Assembly (NCBI GenBank): GCA_950054195.1
Contig: CATLPG010000024.1
Location: 1 to 42,563 of the forward strand
Source: an uncultured Saccharospirillaceae bacterium
GTDB lineage: Bacteria > Bacteroidota > Bacteroidia > Flavobacteriales_D > CAJJDF01
Direction of reading: 5' to 3'
DNA: 42,563 bases
Part shown: positions 9,867 through 20,076 of the stretch, in pieces
Layout of the letters: each line of letters opens with the position of its first letter
How positions within the stretch are numbered: the first letter of the stretch is position 1
Notes under the pieces: model-generated
What the model saw: the letters and a program-made list of their open reading frames with translations, nothing else
Told to the model about the DNA's origin: nothing
The model's database searches: none
Position numbers and translations under genes: made by a program

Positions 9867-12800
9867 TTACTTAATTAATGTTACATGTCCTCTTATTACA
9901 GTATCAGTTTCATTATCGCTACATACTTCTCTGTATTTGATTACCCAAACGTAAACATCTTGTTTCAAGGTTTTTCCATTTAGCTTACCGTCCCATCCTT
10001 TTGTTTCATCATCTGTTTCGTAAAGTAAATCTCCCCAGCGATTATATACTTGTAAATTAAAATTCTCTATTCCATAAGCAACAGGAATAAATATATCATT
10101 TACACCATTATCATCTGGAGAAAAAGCATTAGGTATATACACTGTGTTTTGAATCCCTACGTACAGATAATAACTTGAGGTATCTGTACAACCCTCAATG
10201 TTGGTAACTACTTGACTGAGTTCAAAAATACCGGTATCACTGTAATAATGATTTGGATTAGCTTCTGTAAAAAGAAACCCATCACCAAAGTCATATTCAT
10301 AATAAGCTGCATTTTCTGACGCATCCTCAACATAAATCATATCATCTACTTGAATGCATTGCGTTGGTTCAAATGTAAATGATGAAACAGGCAATGGATG
10401 CACAATAACTGAGTTAGGACTTATGATTGTATCAAAACATCCTTTATCCGACTCCACTATAAGTGTCATTGTATTCGTATCAGATTCAAAGAAACATATT
10501 TCTGGTGATGCTTCATCAGATACTAATGAATCGTCATCATACCATTTATAATGCACCAAAATATCAGGAGCATCTACTGTAGATTGATCTAAGAACTCTA
10601 TACACTCGTTTTTACAAATTTCATTAACTGCTGTAAGGTAATTAGCCGAAGGATTAGGATTATTATAAATTATTACAGTATCTCTAGCCACTGGACACAC
10701 TCCATTTTCTACATTCCAAACTATTCTATAATAACCAATATTCATAGTCATGAGGTTATAATTTACATCAGGTCTATTTGCTGATGGATTAACAGTATTA
10801 TCATAAACAAATGTTGGAGTATTCGGGTTATTGTATGTTTGGTCTAGACTCCAATAATAATCAGTAGCATTGTTAGGATAGTAATTACTGTACAATGGTA
10901 ATTGTCTTACGTTACATATAGAGGTATCATTCATTACTCCCGCTTCGGGGGTTTCAAATACAAATATGGACATTGTATCGTAATCTGATTGACAATAATC
11001 ACTTTCAATTTCCCAAACCAATCTATTTTCACCGTAAACCAACCCGCCTATCAAAGCTGTAGAATCATTTACTGATTGAATAGTTATAGCTAAATTGCTC
11101 GTGCTATCTTTATGCCAAACTCCCCGTTCAAAGTTTAGTAAACTTGGAGAATTTCCAGAAATAAGCAAATTAGCAGGTTCACAAATAGATGTATCAGACG
11201 GTAAAATTGCTTGGTGTGGTATTAAGTTCCTAACTATTGCAGTGTCATAAGCTACTGGACAAACACCGTTCACCACTCCAAGGTATATTTCACTTTGCCC
11301 ATAATTAATAAAGTTGATGGTTGTATTTATTGCGTTTGAGTCTGCAAATTGAATAGTGCTCGCAGCATTTTTGCTCCACGTTGGAATTGCTTGTGGAGGC
11401 GTCATATTACCATTTAAAAAAGCAGTAGGTTGGTCACATAAAAGTATCGTATCCACCAAAGCTGTTGGCTGTTCAAATCTAAAGATGGACATGGTATCAT
11501 AAGCAGATGGACAATAATCGCCAGTTACCTCATAGATGACTCTAGTTTCCCCATAAATTAAATCACTTAAATTAGCAATCGTATCGTCTTGAACAGCTAA
11601 TATGGCGGAGTTACCTGTCGGATCTATTTGCCAAAAAGATCGCTCTAAATTAGAACTATCCAAACTGTTACCTGTCACCACTATATTTAAATCCTCACAT
11701 ACAGATGAATCTATTGGTAAAGTAGCCACATATGGACGAATTCTATGAATTTTCATCTCTGCTGTGTCTGATGGACATACACCATTTGTCGATACTAAAT
11801 CAATAAAACTTTCACCATAAGGAATATTATTTGCATTGGTATTTACTTGAGATGAATCATCGAAAGTTATACCAGATAAAGGATAAGCAGACCAAGTTGT
11901 TATTAAACTAGGAACATTTGGGAAAGCACTTGCTGTATTGAGCTGTATCGTTTGTAAATCGCAAAAAGTGCTGTCAATAACGGATGAAATAGATTGCTGA
12001 TAAACGATAAGAGACATCGTATCATAAGCCGAAGCACAGTAATCACTTGTTATTTCCCATATAATTCGTTGTTCGCCATACGTCAATCCTGATAACTGAG
12101 CCATACTATCAACCAGTGGAACTAAAGAAAAACTTGTATTAAAATTTGAATCAATTAACCAATTTCCTCTTTCATAATTATCGGTATCTGGACCATTACC
12201 CAAAATTATTAAATTACTCGTTTCACACATCATAGTATCAGCTGGCAAAGAAGCTGTGTGAGGCTCTATTCTATTTAATCTCATAGCAGCCGTATCTGCA
12301 GGACATACACCATTAATCGACTCTAGGTATACAAAACTTTCTCCGTATGGAACACTGGTTAAATCTGTCACTAAATTTGTAGGTGCAGTAATTCCAATTG
12401 GACTACCCCCATCTGTAAACCACCTTACTGACAGACTTGGTAAATTAGGAGTTGCTATGGCATCATCAATTGTTATTCCACCCAGATCACAGAAAATCGT
12501 ATCAAAAACGGTAGATGTGGATTGTTCAAAAATGGTAAACGAAACAGTATCGCTCTGTGGAGCACAGTAACCATTGTCCTTTATGAAAGCAACATCAATT
12601 ATACCGTATCCAGAAACATTTAGGGTGTTAGTTTCTAAAGAAGAATCTACCATGGTAGCTGGATTACCAGTTGCATTTGATAGAACTCTCCAAAGGCTAG
12701 ATTCAAAAGGTAAGTTTGGATTTCCATTTAATGGTATCGTTGTTGTTTCACAAAATTGATCATCTAGTCCTGCATCAACCAATGGTAATGGATAAACCTC

Positions 12801-15800
12801 AACTAGCATAGTATCAATGGACATACAACCAACCCTATCTAACGTAAGTTCAAGCAGCGTACTATCAATTGATATTGTCGCATTGTTTTTAGAGAAAATA
12901 GGCTGTGCTTTAGTTGCAACATCTATATCAGTAGAAGGAGCCCAAGTATACAAGTAACCATTTATTGAGTCACTTCCTAAAACAGCCGTTTCATCTGTAC
13001 ATAAGCTGGTGTCTTGCAACTGTATATCTAGTGTTACATCGGTGTAAGCTATATCTGACTCACAAAAACAAGAACTATTAACGCTATCCAAGCGTACAAA
13101 CACCCCACAAGCTTCACCTGGTCCAACTGCTACATCAAAATTAAAGTGAGTTAACGTGTTAAAACCAGCAATTGAATCTGTAGTAGAATAGGTTCCTACC
13201 AAGGTATCATTGGTAGTAAAAACCATATCATTATCAACATCATGATAAATTTCAAAGGTTGAGTTATATCCCTGTAAAATTTCTGCTCCTGTATTTCTTA
13301 AGTCAAGATCAAATGTTACTAACTCACCGGCAGAACCATTCAATACAGATGTTGCTGATAAGTTCTCTATCGTTGGATATGATTTTAATACAAAGGTATT
13401 TTTGGTAGAGTCTCCTGTAATTGTTTCAATATTACATACCACACTTGTTGCTACACATGTTGCGGAAGTAGATGCTGTAGTTGCCACATTAAACGTAGGT
13501 ATGTCTTGGCAAGTAAGCGTATCAGCATTACCTTGAACATCAAACGCAAACCTGGTTGTATCTCCTGCTGTTAAACCAGAAGGCAGCGCCCAAGTTAACT
13601 CTTGTTTACCAATTGCATTCGTTCGTATACTAAATGATCCAGCTGAAGGTCCATTAAGAATAGACTGGTAATTGCCTTGATATGTAACATTACTTGGAAG
13701 TTCTACGATAACAGAGTCCGTAACCCAAAAATCATTTGGCCCTTCATTTGCTATTGTTATGATAATAGGCGCATTATTTGAACAAGGTGTTATTTGAAAT
13801 AAAGAGACCTCTGTATAAGTTTCATATGGTGGAACAGCATCTTCAATAACAAGTGGTGTAGACGCATTTACATCACTTTGAATGGTATCTCCACAATTCG
13901 CCACGATACTAGAAAAGAAATTAAATTTAGCTCCAGAAGCATAATCACAGTCGGTAAGTACCTTAAATCGAAGCTCCATTTCATTATTTGGAGGATCACC
14001 GATTCCATGAAAACCATTAACTGTTATAAATGCTACATCATTAGATACATCCCAATTTAATATACCTGCATTATTTACAGGGTCATTTGAGGCTACTAAC
14101 CCACTTCCAAAAGGATAATCTACTCTGGTAGAATTTGGGAGGTAAGTAACTCCTGCGGGTAAAACTCCAAAAAGATTAAAATCGTAAGCTGTACCCTGAA
14201 GTACATTCTTCATATATACCACATACTCTGCGGTATCACATAGGCGGATAGAGTCACTAACTAATGTAACATTTGTTTGAACTTCTGGTAACCGTGGCGT
14301 TACTGTTAGCGTAACTAACTCTGGGCTACATTCGTAAGTTTCTACAGAATCAGGATAACCTGGACAATCCCATCCTAAGGCAAGCTCAACAGAATCTTTC
14401 GTACAGTTACTAAAATCTGCCACTACCATAAATTCTCTCTCAACTAAATCTTCTACCTCACCAATCTCAAAAATTCCGTTGTTATTTGTTAACAGAGTAC
14501 CACTATCCAAATCGTAAACTCTTAAAATTTCTACACCAGTATTTTCATAAAAGTCGCCTAACCAAACGTTATGAGCTGTTGAAATATTACTAACATTACT
14601 AACTCGAACAGTCCAAGCTATTGTATCATTTACAGCGAATAGGTTTGGGTTATTTGCTTGTAACCTCATCTTAGGAGCATCATACCTAAATGTCATTGGA
14701 CGCGTCCACTTTGGACGAACAGCAGAATCTCCATACTGAGCTTTCCAAACATACTCTAAGTTTGTTACCACCTCAACATCTCTAGGTGTTTCGCATGTTG
14801 GTTTTAGAACAACTTCCAAGTAACTATAGTAAGACTCATCAGGTCTAAATAAGTTGACATTATCGTATAAAGACTCAATATCGTAGATTAGTTTATTCGT
14901 ATCAGAATAAATTGGACTTACATTGATCCATGCATCATTCGCATTATCTGTATTGTTTGACCATATATATTTATTGCTACCACCATCTTGAAAGTGTCTT
15001 ATTTCCCTGAACCTAGATCGGGATAAAATAAACCCATCTGGTATATTGTATGTTACCGTATCGACTACACCAAAATTTCTATATTCTCTTGGGAATAAAT
15101 TATCTCCAGGTGATGTATACCAATCACCCACACTATAGTATGGTAAGGTTGAAAAAACGATTGAATCACATGATTGCGTAATTAACGTTCCATTTCCATG
15201 AACGTAATGAGATACTGGTATTACAGTTAAGTTCATTGCGTAATCTCCGCAGTAATAACGGTGACAAATGCTATCACCTACAGGTTCGGGATCAGAATTT
15301 ACGTGCATGGATACTGAGCCATCAATTATTCTACTACTTCCAGTACTAGTGAGAGCATTTCGACTTTTAGCAATTTTATAGTAGCCTTTGAAAACAATAG
15401 AATCTCCATGTCTGTATAGAAAACCAGGAGGTAAATCACCTCGGGCAATTAAAACTGAGGCACTAATATCATACAAGTACTGCCCAGAGGTTGCTGTTAA
15501 ACTTGGCGTGACTGATGGAGGTATTCCTGAACTCACATATTTTGTACCGTTCCGGTAGACTTCAATGGTATCCGTGAGATAACCCAGCAAATCCATTTCT
15601 GAATTAAAATTAGCCCTTGCATAACATAAATCCCACTGAGAGCCAGCTGGAAAATGCATAACTCCAACAACTCTATTAAATACTGTATCTCCGAAAACAG
15701 CTCTATCTAAACGAATTTCGGGATGATCAGCTCTTCCGTTATTATCAGGTAATCCATCTTCGTTAACATCAGGATTTCCTCTTGTATGTCTTATAAATTC

Positions 15801-17750
15801 ATAATCTCTAACCAAAAGACCTGAATCACAGCCTGGACAATCAACTTCAGAAGAGAATCCTCTACAGGAATAATCCATGATTTGAGTACAGTTGGTATCT
15901 GGTATAAATTGAATGAGGATATCAATATTGGCAGAGCCATCAATTCTAGTAGTTGAATTACTTGCTCCCCCAGGTCTTGAGCAAGGTGGCTCAGTTGAAG
16001 GATCTACGGTTGTTGTAGGGCAATCGCTACAACTAGCTTGTAAAAAGAACTCTATGTTTCCACCGTCTGGGTTAAATGGTCTTGGCCCATTAAAATGTGC
16101 AACGATAACTGAATCATATTCTTCAACGTAATCGCTTATCCACTGGCTTGTTCCAAGTTGATTATTAACTGTTATGTTACCTCCTACTAAACTAAAACAA
16201 GAGTTTTTAGATATGTTAATTATCCACTTGCTTAACCCATTATTAGGAAATTTACCAAAAGTAAATCCATTTGTTAGAAAGGATACTCTTTTCGTTTCTC
16301 CGTCTTGAAAGTTTGCAGGAGCTGCATCTGTTACTGCATCCCACCTGATGTATGTTCTAATATCTCCTCCATTAGGACCTACGTTGTATTGATCATCACA
16401 AACACTTCTATACGAATATTTATATGCCCACGCATCATAAAGATCCCTATAACAATCTCCTTCTTTATCACAATAAACAATTTCGAAATCCACTTCTAGT
16501 GAATCACCTGCTGGAAGATTTGGAAGATTTAAAACAAATCCTTGCACTGGATTTACAACACCACAGCCATCGTTATATGTTGAATTTGATATATATAAGC
16601 TATCAATAGTAAATGGTTGAACAACTCCATTGATTCTTACTTCTAATGTATTGGTATCAAAAAACTGATTATAACCATTACTGAATGAATTATTTGCAGT
16701 TGATGATGGATGACCGTAAGCTGTGTAAATATCTAAACGAAAATCTTGAGCTTCTCCTAATCCATCATTTTTAAGCTTTAGCGTGTGTGAGTTATTGCTA
16801 TCTAAGCACTGTACTTGAAAGCTTTCAATAGAAGGCTCTACATTTGGAATTGTACCAGGGAAAATAACGTTCGCACTTTCATTTCCTCCTCCTTGCTTCG
16901 CTTGACAATCATCACCGTTGCATCCCCAAGATGTTTGATATGTTGAAGCAGTACTTCCACAAGCATCAATGCGAACTGTTTCACAAAATCGCAAGGTATC
17001 ACCATTTTCAAAAACGCCATCACTATCTCCTCCAGCCATTATCTCTGCTGCACCAAAATTCAAGGTCATAAATGATGCTGATTGAGATGTAATATTATTC
17101 AAATCAACACCTGTGATTACAATGTCTGTTCCATGATTTTCTGTAAGTGTGAAATTTGTTAAGTATCCTAATCCTTGATTCGTAATTGTTACACATCTTT
17201 GAAAAACATCTCCTATCGCCCCAGGGTACTCTTGATTTGTAATTTTAATAATTGATAGTGCTGGCTCTTGCACCGAAAAAGATTTTGACGTATGTGTTGA
17301 TGTTGAGGGTGTTGAATTTGCAGTATAATCTAATGTAATGATATTTCTATATTGTGTAGCAGGTGGATTATCAAAAACATTGCAATTTACTTTAAAACGA
17401 ATAGTTATTTCATAAGGAGCTGATCCTCCAGCTATATTGGGCACACTAAAAACTGGTGCAGATAAATTACTTATATCACTTTCTGTCGCTCCAGTTACAG
17501 AACCTACTACATATTCGATACCCAGTTGCATAGCAATATCTGCTAAAATATTTTGCGCTTGAAAAGTAGTCGTATTCTCAATGGTAAACCGCATTGTTTT
17601 TTCTTCTTCACAAACGTTGATATCATTTGGTAACTCACTACACATTACCAATGGAATTCCAGAGGCTATTTGATTACACTCTTGTCCACTGGTTTGTGTA
17701 AATGCCAAACCGCACATCAAAATTGAAGCGAAAAATAGAATATGTTTCAT
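9867..17750 (-). CDS. giant T9SS type B cargo (2627 residues), DUF11-like and repeat-rich surface protein
   Basis: The largest gene in the window. A signal peptide (MKHILFFASILMCGLAFT) is followed by about 1500 residues of DUF11-like beta-sandwich domains, recognisable by VxITNxGLG, VRVSNVSN and ITIANEGPND strings typical of bacterial adhesins and surface stalks. From about residue 1650 to 2270 a composite unit of ~165 residues recurs about three times, each with YGEsfxxLxSxNGVCPxDTA and then YGExRxxxExxxDYCxSxYDTMS. PKD-like domains (YYEYDFGDGF) follow at about 2360-2535. The type B sorting domain ends the protein (YIPNAFSPDDNGVNDIF, YNRWGDLLY, GWDGKLNGK). It is probably a long cell-surface or biofilm adhesin exported by T9SS; its ligand cannot be read from sequence. 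The gene is preceded by the M16 terminator (17834-17858), so transcription starts within 17751-17833; I see no exact promoter consensus there. Confidence 0.93.
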   Translation of the reverse strand: MKHILFFASILMCGLAFTQTSGQECNQIASGIPLVMCSELPNDINVCEEEKTMRFTIENTTTFQAQNILADIAMQLGIEYVVGSVTGATESDISNLSAPVFSVPNIAGGSAPYEITIRFKVNCNVFDNPPATQYRNIITLDYTANSTPSTSTHTSKSFSVQEPALSIIKITNQEYPGAIGDVFQRCVTITNQGLGYLTNFTLTENHGTDIVITGVDLNNITSQSASFMTLNFGAAEIMAGGDSDGVFENGDTLRFCETVRIDACGSTASTYQTSWGCNGDDCQAKQGGGNESANVIFPGTIPNVEPSIESFQVQCLDSNNSHTLKLKNDGLGEAQDFRLDIYTAYGHPSSTANNSFSNGYNQFFDTNTLEVRINGVVQPFTIDSLYISNSTYNDGCGVVNPVQGFVLNLPNLPAGDSLEVDFEIVYCDKEGDCYRDLYDAWAYKYSYRSVCDDQYNVGPNGGDIRTYIRWDAVTDAAPANFQDGETKRVSFLTNGFTFGKFPNNGLSKWIINISKNSCFSLVGGNITVNNQLGTSQWISDYVEEYDSVIVAHFNGPRPFNPDGGNIEFFLQASCSDCPTTTVDPSTEPPCSRPGGASNSTTRIDGSANIDILIQFIPDTNCTQIMDYSCRGFSSEVDCPGCDSGLLVRDYEFIRHTRGNPDVNEDGLPDNNGRADHPEIRLDRAVFGDTVFNRVVGVMHFPAGSQWDLCYARANFNSEMDLLGYLTDTIEVYRNGTKYVSSGIPPSVTPSLTATSGQYLYDISASVLIARGDLPPGFLYRHGDSIVFKGYYKIAKSRNALTSTGSSRIIDGSVSMHVNSDPEPVGDSICHRYYCGDYAMNLTVIPVSHYVHGNGTLITQSCDSIVFSTLPYYSVGDWYTSPGDNLFPREYRNFGVVDTVTYNIPDGFILSRSRFREIRHFQDGGSNKYIWSNNTDNANDAWINVSPIYSDTNKLIYDIESLYDNVNLFRPDESYYSYLEVVLKPTCETPRDVEVVTNLEYVWKAQYGDSAVRPKWTRPMTFRYDAPKMRLQANNPNLFAVNDTIAWTVRVSNVSNISTAHNVWLGDFYENTGVEILRVYDLDSGTLLTNNNGIFEIGEVEDLVEREFMVVADFSNCTKDSVELALGWDCPGYPDSVETYECSPELVTLTVTPRLPEVQTNVTLVSDSIRLCDTAEYVVYMKNVLQGTAYDFNLFGVLPAGVTYLPNSTRVDYPFGSGLVASNDPVNNAGILNWDVSNDVAFITVNGFHGIGDPPNNEMELRFKVLTDCDYASGAKFNFFSSIVANCGDTIQSDVNASTPLVIEDAVPPYETYTEVSLFQITPCSNNAPIIITIANEGPNDFWVTDSVIVELPSNVTYQGNYQSILNGPSAGSFSIRTNAIGKQELTWALPSGLTAGDTTRFAFDVQGNADTLTCQDIPTFNVATTASTSATCVATSVVCNIETITGDSTKNTFVLKSYPTIENLSATSVLNGSAGELVTFDLDLRNTGAEILQGYNSTFEIYHDVDNDMVFTTNDTLVGTYSTTDSIAGFNTLTHFNFDVAVGPGEACGVFVRLDSVNSSCFCESDIAYTDVTLDIQLQDTSLCTDETAVLGSDSINGYLYTWAPSTDIDVATKAQPIFSKNNATISIDSTLLELTLDRVGCMSIDTMLVEVYPLPLVDAGLDDQFCETTTIPLNGNPNLPFESSLWRVLSNATGNPATMVDSSLETNTLNVSGYGIIDVAFIKDNGYCAPQSDTVSFTIFEQSTSTVFDTIFCDLGGITIDDAIATPNLPSLSVRWFTDGGSPIGITAPTNLVTDLTSVPYGESFVYLESINGVCPADTAAMRLNRIEPHTASLPADTMMCETSNLIILGNGPDTDNYERGNWLIDSNFNTSFSLVPLVDSMAQLSGLTYGEQRIIWEITSDYCASAYDTMSLIVYQQSISSVIDSTFCDLQTIQLNTASAFPNVPSLITTWSAYPLSGITFDDSSQVNTNANNIPYGESFIDLVSTNGVCPSDTAEMKIHRIRPYVATLPIDSSVCEDLNIVVTGNSLDSSNLERSFWQIDPTGNSAILAVQDDTIANLSDLIYGETRVIYEVTGDYCPSAYDTMSIFRFEQPTALVDTILLCDQPTAFLNGNMTPPQAIPTWSKNAASTIQFADSNAINTTINFINYGQSEIYLGVVNGVCPVAYDTAIVRNLIPHQAILPSDTSICEPANLLISGNSPSLLNFERGVWHKDSTSNLAITIQSVNDSTALIGGLVYGENRLVWEIESDYCQSDYDTMSIFVFETPEAGVMNDTSICNVRQLPLYSNYYPNNATDYYWSLDQTYNNPNTPTFVYDNTVNPSANRPDVNYNLMTMNIGYYRIVWNVENGVCPVARDTVIIYNNPNPSANYLTAVNEICKNECIEFLDQSTVDAPDILVHYKWYDDDSLVSDEASPEICFFESDTNTMTLIVESDKGCFDTIISPNSVIVHPLPVSSFTFEPTQCIQVDDMIYVEDASENAAYYEYDFGDGFLFTEANPNHYYSDTGIFELSQVVTNIEGCTDTSSYYLYVGIQNTVYIPNAFSPDDNGVNDIFIPVAYGIENFNLQVYNRWGDLLYETDDETKGWDGKLNGKTLKQDVYVWVIKYREVCSDNETDTVIRGHVTLIK

Positions 17751-17833
17751 AAGGGCTCTTTGTCCATTTAAATTACGAAGACAAAATGAAAAAGGTTGTC
17801 TACATACTTAACTAATTATCAAAAGTTAATAAA

Positions 17834-17858
17834 AAAAGACCGCCAATGGCGGTCTTTT
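17834..17858 (-). terminator. strong intrinsic terminator of the M16 peptidase operon
   Basis: AAAAGACCGCC (17834-17844) and GGCGGTCTTTT (17848-17858) form an 11-bp perfect stem with a 3-nt loop. On the minus strand the T run extends to 7 bases. It is 30 nt past the stop at 17889 and separates the peptidase pair from the giant cargo gene. Confidence 0.9.
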
Positions 17859-17888
17859 CAAGTTATGGTGTACTTCCAACAAAGTAAT

Positions 17889-20045
17889 TTAATTCACTTT
17901 AAATGTATCTGCTGGTAAAGTAGTGTTTATTTTAATAGATTTTACTTCAGCTTTCATGTCCATTCCTCCTCCAGCAGGAATTTTCATTGAGTAAGGAAAC
18001 TTAATTCCATCTACTTCTTTATAGTCAGAATAATCAGTATTAGTAACCTCTTCCCCATTTGGACCCTCAACTACTTGAGATTCTCTAAGTTTCAATCCAG
18101 ACTCTTTTGAGTAAAACTCGGTTGTTTTATCTCCAGAAGGTGAAGTAACCTCAACTTCGTAAGCACTCTCCCCATTAATGGATTTAATTCCTACTAATTC
18201 CGTTTTATATCCTTGTTCTTTATAATAAAGCTCCGAGAACATCATATCATTAGCCATATCAGCTTTGTCCTCATCAGATATTGGTTGCTCAGCTCCCTGA
18301 ATAACAACTTTTGCATCTTTACCATCATACACTTGCTCCATTAAATCCATCCCCATCGCTGCTAATGACATTTTCATTTTTGATTTATTAGGAACTGCTT
18401 TCACTTGAGTCATGCTTACTTCCATTCCTTGCATCATAGAAGTCATTTCAATACTAATGTTTTTAACCGACTTTAACTTCTTAGCACCACCGATAGCTTT
18501 GATGTATTTATTAATTACATCGCTTGCCGTAATATCACCACTAATCTTTTCAACTTTTGGTGCTTCAATAACCTCTGCTTGCTTATTCAAATAGCTCACA
18601 GATCCAAAACGCTCTAATTTTGGTCCTACAGCTGCCGCATCACCAACAACAGTAATAGTTAAATTACTTGGCTGCATATACTTATTTGCCACACGCTTAA
18701 TATCTTCAGCAGTTACTGCATCAATTCGCTTTAAATACCCTTTAAAATAATCTTTAGGTAAACTATACTTATCAATATTAGCTGCAAAGCTTGCTAGCGT
18801 TCTAGGACTTTCTAGTGCTTGAGCAAACGTTCCTGCGATATAATTCTTTGCATTTTTTAGTTCTTTATCAGTTACAAGCTCCGTTCTCATTCTCTTAATT
18901 TCATATAAGAATTGTTCAACAGCACTGTCAGTAACTTCATTTCTAACTTTTGCAGAAGAAGAAAACTCTCCGATATATCTATCAGGACTAATACCTCCAT
19001 AAGCTCCATAAGTATATGATTTATCTTCTCTTAGATTTTGGAATAATCTTCCAGAAAAACCACTGCCATAAATCTCATTTAGCACTTTGATAGCTTCGTA
19101 ATCTTCATCTCCTAAACTAACCTTTGCTAGGTTTGATAAACTAATGTTAGATTGTACTGATCCATCCTTATTAACCACAAACACTTCTGTATTTGTTCTT
19201 TTAACTGGTTGCTCGAACGTTTCATTGTATTTTGCTCCCTTTTCCCAGTTAGATAGACTTTTCTCAACTAATGACTTCGCATCTTTTAAAGAAATATCAC
19301 CAACTATTGTTAAAATAGAATTATCTGGTTGAAAATACTTCTTGTAATAATTTTTACAATCTTCTAGTTTAATATTGTTTATTGTCTCTTTTGACTCAAA
19401 CTCTCCATATGCATGCTTTTTCCCGTATAGCATTGCATTAGATACATTACCTAAAATTGCATCAGCATCTTCTGCTTCTGCTTCTAAACCTGAAATATTT
19501 TGCTTGATTAGTTTATCAAACTCTTCCTCAGGAAACGAAGGATTTAAAGTAACATCAGCTAAAACATCGAGAATCTCACCTTTGTATTTTGATAATCCGG
19601 ACGCATAAACACCTGTAGAACCTGCGCTTAAACTAGCCCCCATGAAATCAATTTCTTCATCCAACTTTTCCTTTGGTCTGTTTATTGTTCCAGCCTCTAA
19701 CAAGCTTCCTGCAACACTTACGTACCCAGCTTTATCTCCTTCATAAATAGGCTTTCTATCTATAGATAAACTATAAGAAATGGTTGGTAGCTTATGATTT
19801 TCAATAACAAATACTTTAAGTCCATTATCTAATGTAAACGCCTCATAATTTCCAACAGTTATTTCTTTTGCTTTTCCTGCTGGCGGACGAATACTTCTAT
19901 CAATGTCATCATTTAATGAGCTTAAGCCATCATTAACAATCTGCTCTGTTGTCTTTTTGTTAGTATCAGCAACTTTTTTTGATCCTGTACAAGCAACGAG
20001 TAATCCTCCTGCTATTATACTTGATATGATATATGTTTTTTTCAT
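17889..20045 (-). CDS. M16-family (insulinase-like) lipoprotein lacking zinc ligands, with C-terminal LolA-like domain
   Basis: The 718-residue product begins with a lipobox (LVAC, Cys19), so it should be a lipoprotein. Residues about 60-490 are two M16 halves. At the place where active members have HxxEH this protein has SVAGS (about 110-114), so it should not bind zinc. It keeps the second-half R/Y substrate-binding pair seen in catalytically silent subunits (FQNLREDKSYTYGAYGG). The last ~210 residues (from TASDVINKYIKAIGG) resemble the beta half-barrel of outer-membrane lipoprotein-sorting proteins (LolA/LolB-like). It lies 31 bp after the active M16 gene, so the two probably form a heterodimeric periplasmic or outer-membrane-anchored peptidase. 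This pairing is common in bacteria; the LolA-like fusion is the notable part. Confidence 0.93.
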   Translation of the reverse strand: MKKTYIISSIIAGGLLVACTGSKKVADTNKKTTEQIVNDGLSSLNDDIDRSIRPPAGKAKEITVGNYEAFTLDNGLKVFVIENHKLPTISYSLSIDRKPIYEGDKAGYVSVAGSLLEAGTINRPKEKLDEEIDFMGASLSAGSTGVYASGLSKYKGEILDVLADVTLNPSFPEEEFDKLIKQNISGLEAEAEDADAILGNVSNAMLYGKKHAYGEFESKETINNIKLEDCKNYYKKYFQPDNSILTIVGDISLKDAKSLVEKSLSNWEKGAKYNETFEQPVKRTNTEVFVVNKDGSVQSNISLSNLAKVSLGDEDYEAIKVLNEIYGSGFSGRLFQNLREDKSYTYGAYGGISPDRYIGEFSSSAKVRNEVTDSAVEQFLYEIKRMRTELVTDKELKNAKNYIAGTFAQALESPRTLASFAANIDKYSLPKDYFKGYLKRIDAVTAEDIKRVANKYMQPSNLTITVVGDAAAVGPKLERFGSVSYLNKQAEVIEAPKVEKISGDITASDVINKYIKAIGGAKKLKSVKNISIEMTSMMQGMEVSMTQVKAVPNKSKMKMSLAAMGMDLMEQVYDGKDAKVVIQGAEQPISDEDKADMANDMMFSELYYKEQGYKTELVGIKSINGESAYEVEVTSPSGDKTTEFYSKESGLKLRESQVVEGPNGEEVTNTDYSDYKEVDGIKFPYSMKIPAGGGMDMKAEVKSIKINTTLPADTFKVN

Positions 20046-20076
20046 TTTAAATTAAATGCTTTATCTCGTTAAACAA

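Noticed and set aside
17751-17833. Promoter of the giant cargo gene (TAACTTTTG on the minus strand)
   Set aside because: It is one base off the TAnnTTTG spacing and close to the preceding terminator; not convincing enough to annotate.
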